Shown piece by piece: positions 37,097 through 43,556 of a stretch of 43,556 bases of DNA. The DNA lies in the NCBI GenBank assembly GCA_018400435.1, contig JAGYMW010000008.1, forward strand, positions 1 through 43,556. The letters are read 5' to 3'. Position 1 is the first letter of the stretch. Every line of letters starts with the position of its first letter. This DNA is from Bacillota bacterium. Its GTDB lineage: Bacteria > Bacillota > Dethiobacteria > DTU022. The notes under the pieces were generated by a model, which made no database searches, had not been told where the DNA came from, and saw only the letters and a list, made by a program, of their open reading frames with translations. A program made the translations under genes and the position numbers.

Positions 37097-38281
37097 ATGA
37101 TTAGCAAAAAAAGCATAGAAGACGTTGAGGTTGAGGGAAAAAAAATATTAATGCGGAGCGATTTCAACGTTCCGCTGGAGAGCGGACGAGTCCGTGATGA
37201 CACCAGAATCAAAGCAGCCGTGCCAACCATACAATCCCTGATTAACAGGGGGGCAAGGGTAGTGCTGGCTTCCCACCTGGGGCGCCCGGGAGGAGAACCG
37301 AAACCGGAACTGAAAATGAATCCGGTTGCTGATAGGCTGGCCTTGATTCTCGGCCGGCCGGTTCATAAAATCGACTCCGTTGCCGGCCCTGAAGTTAATA
37401 AAAAGGTTGTAGAAATGCAAGAAGGGGAAGTTTTGATCCTGGAAAACCTGCGTTTTGAAAAAGGGGAAGAGAAAAATGATCCCCAATTTGCCCGCCTTCT
37501 GGCTGAACCTTTTGATCTCTTTGTCAATGATGCTTTTGGCACTGCCCACCGCGCCCATGCTTCGACAGCAGGAGTGGCGTCCTTTCTGCCGGCTGTAGCC
37601 GGACTGCTGATGAAAAAAGAGATTGAAGAACTGAGCCGTTGTTTGAACGATCCGGCTCGCCCGCTGACGGCAATCATTGGTGGAGCCAAGGTCTCAGGTA
37701 AGATTAATGTAATCCGCCGCTTCCTGGATCTGGCCGACAATCTTCTGCTTGGAGGTGGCATGGCTAACACTTTCCTTGTGGCTGACGGTTTTACCCTGGG
37801 TGATTCTTTTTATGAGGAAGAAATGGTTGAAGAGGCAGCTGATCTTCTTGATGAGAGCGAAGAAAGTGGGTGCTGTTTGCTCCTGCCTGTTGATCTGGCA
37901 GTGACGAAAGAGCTTAAGACGGGTTCCTCCTTCAAAAATTTAAGCCCCGAAGAGGTGGAAGAAGGTGGCAAGGCGGTTGATATCGGACCGGAAACTGTTG
38001 CATTATTTGGCGATATTATTGCCGACGCTGCTATGATCGTTTGGAATGGTCCAATGGGAGTATTTGAGGTGCCGCCTTTTGACAGTGGTACGGCTGGTGT
38101 GGCTGCCGCGATAGCCGGCAGTGAAGCTTATTCAGTAGTCGGAGGGGGAGATCTGGTTGCTGCCCTGGAAGGGCTTGGATTGACTGAAAAAATTAATTTT
38201 ATATCCACCGGCGGCGGGGCTACTCTGGAATTTTGGGAAGGGAAAGAACTGCCGGGAATTGCGGTGCTGCAGGATAAATAA
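37097..38281 (+). CDS. pgk: Phosphoglycerate kinase
   Basis: Interconverts 1,3-bisphosphoglycerate plus ADP and 3-phosphoglycerate plus ATP. The 394 residues have the family N-terminus (LMRSDFNVPLESG), the substrate-site segments ASHLGRPGG and NDAFGTAHRAHAS, the hinge region (GAKVSGKINV), and the C-terminal nucleotide site (VWNGPMGVFEVPPF; STGGGATLEF). ATG 37097 follows GGGAGGAAG. It begins six bases after rpoN; the upstream partners usual in Firmicutes, cggR and gap, are absent. Confidence 0.98.
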   Translation: MISKKSIEDVEVEGKKILMRSDFNVPLESGRVRDDTRIKAAVPTIQSLINRGARVVLASHLGRPGGEPKPELKMNPVADRLALILGRPVHKIDSVAGPEVNKKVVEMQEGEVLILENLRFEKGEEKNDPQFARLLAEPFDLFVNDAFGTAHRAHASTAGVASFLPAVAGLLMKKEIEELSRCLNDPARPLTAIIGGAKVSGKINVIRRFLDLADNLLLGGGMANTFLVADGFTLGDSFYEEEMVEEAADLLDESEESGCCLLLPVDLAVTKELKTGSSFKNLSPEEVEEGGKAVDIGPETVALFGDIIADAAMIVWNGPMGVFEVPPFDSGTAGVAAAIAGSEAYSVVGGGDLVAALEGLGLTEKINFISTGGGATLEFWEGKELPGIAVLQDK

Positions 38282-38324
38282 AAACCGTAATGGTGCCGGC
38301 TGAACAAAACCGGGAGGAATAACC

Positions 38325-39098
38325 ATGAAGCTGATTATTGCTGCGAACTGGAAAATGCATAAGACAGCAGCCGAAACGGTTGCTTTTTGTCACGATTTTT
38401 GTCGTAACCTTGAGAGGTACAAAGGAATTGATATTTTGCTTTGTCCGCCCTTTACTGCCCTGGATGCCGCGGCAGATGCCTTATCCGGGACAACGGTGAA
38501 GCTGGGAGCGCAGAATATATACTGGGAAAATGAGGGAGCATTTACAGGAGAAATATCTGCCCCCATGCTCCTTGAACACAGGGTTGAGTTTGTGATCATC
38601 GGGCACTCTGAAAGGCGGCATCTAATGGGTGAAACCGACAGCCAGGTTCATAAAAAAATGCGATCTGCGTTAAACAGCGGTCTCAGGCCGATTCTCTGCG
38701 TTGGCGAAACGGAGGAAGAAAGGAAGCAGCAGGCTACTGCCTCAGTGCTGGAACGTCAGCTTAGAGGAGCTCTGGAAGGCCTGGATCCTGCTGAAACTGA
38801 AAGCCTGGTCATAGCCTACGAGCCGGTTTGGGCTATCGGTTCCGGCCAGGCAGCTTCTGCTGATGATGCTGAAGAGGCCGCCCTTCTGATCCGGGAAATG
38901 GTCAAAAAGTTGCTGGGGGAAAGATCTGCAGCGGGACTGCGGATCCAGTATGGAGGTAGTGTTAAGGACAGCAACATCGGTCTCTTTGTCAGAATGCCTT
39001 CTATTGACGGGGCTCTGGTTGGCGGGGCCAGCCTGCAGGCAGAATCATTCAGGGCGCTCATCAGTGCTGCCGGTGATTCTTTAGCCGAGGGGAAATGA
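38325..39098 (+). CDS. tpiA: Triosephosphate isomerase
   Basis: Interconverts dihydroxyacetone phosphate and glyceraldehyde 3-phosphate. The 257 residues have the catalytic lysine in AANWKMHKT, the histidine in IIGHSERRH, the glutamate in VIAYEPVWAIGSG, and the phosphate-binding IQYGGSVKDSNI and DGALVGGASL. ATG 38325 follows GGGAGG. Lies 43 bases after pgk. Confidence 0.98.
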   Translation: MKLIIAANWKMHKTAAETVAFCHDFCRNLERYKGIDILLCPPFTALDAAADALSGTTVKLGAQNIYWENEGAFTGEISAPMLLEHRVEFVIIGHSERRHLMGETDSQVHKKMRSALNSGLRPILCVGETEEERKQQATASVLERQLRGALEGLDPAETESLVIAYEPVWAIGSGQAASADDAEEAALLIREMVKKLLGERSAAGLRIQYGGSVKDSNIGLFVRMPSIDGALVGGASLQAESFRALISAAGDSLAEGK

Positions 39099-39169
39099 TC
39101 TGATTTTATAAATAAAGGGCGGTTACAATAACTACAGAATTGAAGAGTATAGATGGGGAGTGATCTTAA

Positions 39170-40450
<1,281 letters not shown>

Positions 40451-40464
40451 TTCCTACCAGCCAT

Positions 40465-40549
40465 CAAAGCAGATCTGGTAAAATAAGGAATAGTATTAGC
40501 CGATAAAAATAACTGTTTGTCAAAGCACCGGATCTATGTTAAAATAAGG
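40465..40549 (+). repeat. Imperfect direct repeat in the secG upstream region
   Basis: CAAAGCA-GATCT-GG-TAAAATAAGG (40465-40488) recurs as CAAAGCA-CCG-GATCT-ATGT-TAAAATAAGG (40521-40549). Both contain a TAAAAT -10-like element, but only the second has a matching -35. Confidence 0.5.
40517..40545 (+). promoter_or_regulatory. Sigma-A-type promoter of secG
   Basis: TTGTCA (40517-40522), exactly 17 bases, then TAAAAT (40540-40545), 46 bases before the secG ATG. Gives secG expression independent of the glycolytic genes. Confidence 0.65.
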
Positions 40550-40591
40550 TCTGTTCGCTATTCAGTGATAGTTTTTGGAGGTTAATGTAAA

Positions 40592-40816
40592 ATGATTGGG
40601 ATAGTGATTACCGTAATTTACTTGATTATATGCATCGCGTTGATTGGCATTGTGCTTTTGCAGTCCGGACGCAGCGCCGGCCTCGGTGCAATTGCGGGCG
40701 GTGCCCAGTCTTTGGTTGGTAAAAAGAAAGGGCTGGACGAGAAGCTGAGTAAAGTAACCACGTATGTGGCCATTGCTTTCATGCTCTTTACTATTTTGCT
40801 GGTAGTTATTAACTAA
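40592..40816 (+). CDS. secG: Preprotein translocase subunit SecG
   Basis: A 74-residue accessory subunit of SecYEG. Two membrane helices (IVITVIYLIICIALIGIVLL and VTTYVAIAFMLFTILLVVI) flank the conserved cytoplasmic loop QSGRSAGLGAIAGGAQSLVGKKKG. ATG 40592 follows TTTGGAGG. It sits between eno and rnr, the usual Firmicute arrangement, and is followed by a strong terminator. Confidence 0.95.
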   Translation: MIGIVITVIYLIICIALIGIVLLQSGRSAGLGAIAGGAQSLVGKKKGLDEKLSKVTTYVAIAFMLFTILLVVIN

Positions 40817-40844
40817 CAGCAGTGTTTTGAAAAATATTATTGAC

Positions 40845-40880
40845 GGCAGGGGAGCCGGTTGTGTCCCCTGCCTTTTATTT
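40845..40880 (+). terminator. Intrinsic terminator after secG
   Basis: GGCAGGGG (40845-40852) pairs with CCCCTGCC (40865-40872), followed by TTTTATTTT. A strong, simple terminator that isolates secG from rnr. Confidence 0.85.
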
Positions 40881-40986
40881 TATCGGGGAAGGATTTATAA
40901 TGATAACAAGCACTAATTTAGACAGGCAATAAAATAAATGCCGCACGAAAGGCGTGGTTTAATAATTGGAAAAGAGAAGTAATACC

Positions 40987-43116
40987 ATGAAAGAGATTCA
41001 GAATAAAATTGAAATAATCTTAAAAGATCATAAAAAAAATGCTCTTACTGAAAGGGATCTCCTATCAGCCCTTGGACTGCAAAGCCAGGATAAAAAAGTT
41101 TTAGTTGACGAATTAAGAAAGATGGAGAATGATGGAAGGCTGATAAAAACCGCCCGCGGCCGTTATGGATTGCCCGAGCGTCTCAACTACCTGGCGGGAA
41201 TCCTGCAGGGTAACAAACGGGGTTTTGCCTTTCTCCGTCCGGATCTGAAGAGCGAAGATGTGTTCATCAGTGCCGATAACCTGAAGGGTGCTGCACACGG
41301 TGATCGGGTTATGGTTCGCCTTGAAAACAGAAAAAGAAGCAAAAAGCGCCGTGAAGGGACGGTCATTGGCATTCTTAAACGAGGCAGCAACCGTCTCGTG
41401 GGTACTCTTCACCGCGACAAGAAAAATTACTATGTTATTCCTGATGATCGGCGCTTTCCCGGTCCGGTCGTAGTTCCCTTTAAAAAAGTAAAGGGCCCTG
41501 AAATGGGCGACAAGGTTGTAGTGGAGATTGAAAAGTGGGGTCAGGGGACTAAACCGTCCAGGGGAAAAATTGTCGAACATTTCGGCCCCGCCGGTAGCCA
41601 GCTGACTGAGAAACTTGCTTTTTCCCACAAGTATGAGCTGCCCGGTGATTTTCCGCCCGCTGTTTTAAAGGCCCTGGACCTGCTTCCGGGTGAAGACGAA
41701 GTCGCCGAAGCGTTGTCAGCAGAAGGACGAGAAGATCTGCGCGACCTGAGAATGGTAACAATAGATGACGAGCTGGCCCGTGATTTTGACGATGCCGTAT
41801 CTTTACAGGAGCTCCCCGGCAGGAGCTGGCGATTGGGAGTTCACATTGCCGATGTTTCTCACTATGTGAGGGAAGGTAAACCCATAGACCGGGAAGCTTT
41901 TAAAAGGGGGACCAGTATTTACCTGGCGGAACGGGTTATTCACATGCTGCCGCCTGCACTTTCAGAAAATCTTTGCAGTTTGCAGTCGAACAAAAATCGT
42001 CTTGCCGTCAGTGTGATTATGGATATTGATGATCGGGGGGAGATGACCGGGGCCCGTTTTACACCCAGCCTGATCAAGGTAACCGAGCGATTAACATACC
42101 AGCAGGTTGAAGCATATTTAAAAGGGCAGCAAGAAAAGCCTGCTTTTAAAGATAAGTCGCTGAAAGAGATGCTGGACAATATGTCAACCCTGGCGGAAGT
42201 GCTGCGCAGGCGGCGCATGAAACGGGGAGCACTGGATCTTGATCTTCCCGAAGCGAGAATTGAGGTTGATAAAGAAGGAGTCCCTGTGACTATTGAAAAA
42301 CGGGTGATGGGGCGTTCCGAATCACTGATCGAAGAATTTATGATTTACTGTAATGAAGCAGTAGCGGGCTATCTGACCAGGGAAAAACGGCCCTGCATAT
42401 TCCGGGTGCATGCTGTTCCGGCCGAGGAAAAACTGGCCCAGCTCCGTGAAACCCTGACCCTGATGGGCATCGGGGCACTGTCCAACATAAAGATTCTGAA
42501 GCCTAAGCATTTAAACGGTCTCCTGGAGCATACGAGGGGAGAACGGACGGAAAAATTAGTCCGCTACCTGGTACTGCGCTCACTGCCGCAGGCCATGTAC
42601 AGTGCTGAGAACGAAGGGCATTTTGGCCTTGCTTCCCAGTACTACTGTCATTTTACATCGCCCATCCGGCGCTATCCCGACCTGGTGGTGCACCGTATTC
42701 TCAAGCAGCAGCTGTCTCCACAGGGATTGTCCGGTGAAAGAATCAAACGTCTGCAGGCCAGGTTGCCCGAAGTAGCTTTGCATTCATCAGAGAGAGAACG
42801 GGCCGCAGTGGAAGCTGAAAGAGCAGATGAAGAGATTAAAAAGGCGCAGTACATGGAACAAAAAATCGGTGAAGTTTATTCCGGTATCATCAATGGAGTG
42901 ACCAACTTCGGCCTTTTTGTCGAGCTTGACAATACCATAGAAGGCATGATCCCGGTCGTCGAGCTGGATGACGACTATTATGTTTATAATGAAAAGGCCG
43001 CTTCTCTGGTCGGCGAGAGAAAACGAAAAACCTACCGCCTGGGAGATGCCGTTAAAGTGCGGGTAATCAGGGCCAGCCGGGAAGAAGGGCAGGTCACCTT
43101 TGCCCCGGCAGAATAA
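40987..43116 (+). CDS. rnr: Ribonuclease R
   Basis: A processive 3'-5' exoribonuclease of the RNase II/RNB family. Order of domains in 709 residues: winged-helix N-terminus (ALTERDLLSALGL), two cold-shock domains (RGFAFLRPDLKSEDVFISADNL; GTLHRDKKNYYVIPDD), the RNB catalytic core with metal-binding aspartates in TIDDELARDFDDAVSL and the late motif YCHFTSPIRRYPDLVVHR, and a C-terminal S1 domain (GEVYSGIINGVTNFGLFVEL). ATG 40987 is preferred to TTG 40966, although its ribosome binding site is weak. The smpB gene that usually follows rnr is not here. Confidence 0.95.
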   Translation: MKEIQNKIEIILKDHKKNALTERDLLSALGLQSQDKKVLVDELRKMENDGRLIKTARGRYGLPERLNYLAGILQGNKRGFAFLRPDLKSEDVFISADNLKGAAHGDRVMVRLENRKRSKKRREGTVIGILKRGSNRLVGTLHRDKKNYYVIPDDRRFPGPVVVPFKKVKGPEMGDKVVVEIEKWGQGTKPSRGKIVEHFGPAGSQLTEKLAFSHKYELPGDFPPAVLKALDLLPGEDEVAEALSAEGREDLRDLRMVTIDDELARDFDDAVSLQELPGRSWRLGVHIADVSHYVREGKPIDREAFKRGTSIYLAERVIHMLPPALSENLCSLQSNKNRLAVSVIMDIDDRGEMTGARFTPSLIKVTERLTYQQVEAYLKGQQEKPAFKDKSLKEMLDNMSTLAEVLRRRRMKRGALDLDLPEARIEVDKEGVPVTIEKRVMGRSESLIEEFMIYCNEAVAGYLTREKRPCIFRVHAVPAEEKLAQLRETLTLMGIGALSNIKILKPKHLNGLLEHTRGERTEKLVRYLVLRSLPQAMYSAENEGHFGLASQYYCHFTSPIRRYPDLVVHRILKQQLSPQGLSGERIKRLQARLPEVALHSSERERAAVEAERADEEIKKAQYMEQKIGEVYSGIINGVTNFGLFVELDNTIEGMIPVVELDDDYYVYNEKAASLVGERKRKTYRLGDAVKVRVIRASREEGQVTFAPAE

Positions 43117-43120
43117 AAAT

Positions 43121-43200
43121 GAGTCAGGGGGACGGGGGTGGACATATTCCCAGCTTTATGTCTGTGACAGTGAGATGGGGGATTGGCACATATAGCTTTG
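43121..43200. repeat. Possible REP-like/palindromic element
   Basis: GAGTCAGGGGGACGGGGGTG resembles the GTCAGGGGGACGG repeats associated with IS200-like transposases in some Clostridia (from memory, not checked). A small stem GACATA/TATGTC (43141-43162) follows, then a related unit (GTGAGATGGGGGATTGGCACATATAGCTTT) repeating parts of the first. Confidence 0.3.
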
Positions 43201-43318
43201 CCCTGCGGGGGATTTGATTTTGTTATTTCCATTTTTTCCATCTTCGCGACGGAGTTGAAATATTAACTCAGCTGTATTAGCGTTGTATTCTTTTCAAAAA
43301 CAATTGCAGGGAGGCAAA

Positions 43319-43556
43319 ATGATGGATATTTTCAAGGTATTGGAAGAGCGGCATAGTGTCAGGAAATACCAACCCGACCCGGTACCGGTTGAGAAATTAA
43401 AGCGTGTCCTGGATGCGGCCCGGATTGCTCCATCATGGAAAAATTTGCAGTGCTGGCGGTTTATTATTGTAAGAGATCCTGAATTAAAAAAGCAGCTGGC
43501 CGAAAGTATGCCCACGACCAACCCTGCCCGGACGGCAGTCGGTAAAACAGCCCCTG
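43319..43556 (+). CDS. Nitroreductase-family protein (partial, cut by window end)
   Basis: The first 79 residues of a flavin-dependent nitroreductase-fold enzyme. MDIFKVLEERHSVRKYQPDPV carries the FMN-phosphate-binding RxSxRxY/F segment, and ARIAPSWKNLQCWRFIIVRDPE matches the next conserved block (AxxAPSxxNxQxWxF). Substrate is unknown; related proteins reduce nitro compounds, enones or quinones. ATG 43319 follows GGGAGG, and a second ATG is adjacent. The C-terminus lies beyond the window. Confidence 0.88.
   Translation, partial: MMDIFKVLEERHSVRKYQPDPVPVEKLKRVLDAARIAPSWKNLQCWRFIIVRDPELKKQLAESMPTTNPARTAVGKTAP

Noticed and set aside
43182-43203. Sigma-54 promoter (TTGGCACATATAGCTTTGC) upstream of the nitroreductase gene
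   Set aside because: The GG and GC elements are not ten bases apart (8 or 13 instead), so it does not fit the -24/-12 spacing.

Overview
This 43.6 kb window looks like the chromosome of an anaerobic, probably spore-forming Clostridia-type Firmicute with near-even base composition. The lineage call rests on gene order (comFC, hpf, secA, prfB, ftsEX, S41 peptidase, MinJ-like protein, uvrBA, then rapZ and whiA, then pgk, tpiA, eno, secG, rnr), strong GGAGG ribosome binding sites with many TTG and GTG starts, a SAM-I riboswitch, and a perfect sigma-H-type promoter before hpf. A species cannot be named from the sequence alone. No insertion sequence, prophage, CRISPR array, tRNA or rRNA was seen.

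Left end (1-5.7 kb), accessory. After a degraded AT-rich stretch with a broken SRPBCC-domain gene come two methylamine methyltransferase genes, mtbB (dimethylamine) and mttB (trimethylamine). Each is split in the ORF track by an in-frame TAG exactly where these families carry pyrrolysine, and each reads as a full-length protein if TAG is decoded. An UPF0173 metal-dependent hydrolase follows closely. A convergent gene encodes a DDAH/arginine-deiminase-fold enzyme; if it is a true dimethylargininase it would release dimethylamine, the MtbB substrate. The pyrrolysine genes (pylTSBCD), the corrinoid proteins and the reductive activator are not in the window.

5.7-9 kb. A CooC-type nickel-insertion ATPase (CO dehydrogenase/acetyl-CoA synthase maturation) fits an acetogenic or carboxydotrophic metabolism able to use methyl groups from methylamines. 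A phosphoribosyltransferase follows, then metK under a SAM-I riboswitch with a clear terminator.

9-19 kb. recD2 and comF overlap. Long-form hpf, an uncharacterised degenerate nucleotidyltransferase-like protein, a possible 35-codon leader ORF, secA (with a large insertion unusual for Firmicutes), prfB (with the programmed +1 frameshift) and a YitT-family membrane protein follow.

19-25.8 kb is a cell-envelope and division block: ftsE, ftsX, a coiled-coil M23 peptidase, a terminator, an S41 C-terminal processing peptidase, a MinJ-like PDZ membrane protein and a GDT1/UPF0016 transporter. 25.8-32.6 kb holds the complete nucleotide-excision set uvrB, uvrA, uvrC with a candidate LexA box.

32.8-43.6 kb. 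A Cof-type HAD phosphatase, rapZ, whiA (yvcK, usually between them, is missing), rpoN, then pgk, tpiA and eno (without cggR, gap or phosphoglycerate mutase), secG with its own promoter and terminator, rnr, and a nitroreductase-family gene cut by the window edge.

Of 32 complete genes, 19 end in TAA, 10 in TGA and 3 in TAG. All three TAG-terminated genes (hpf, prfB, ftsE) have a second in-frame stop within eight codons, which fits an organism that decodes UAG as pyrrolysine at least part of the time.
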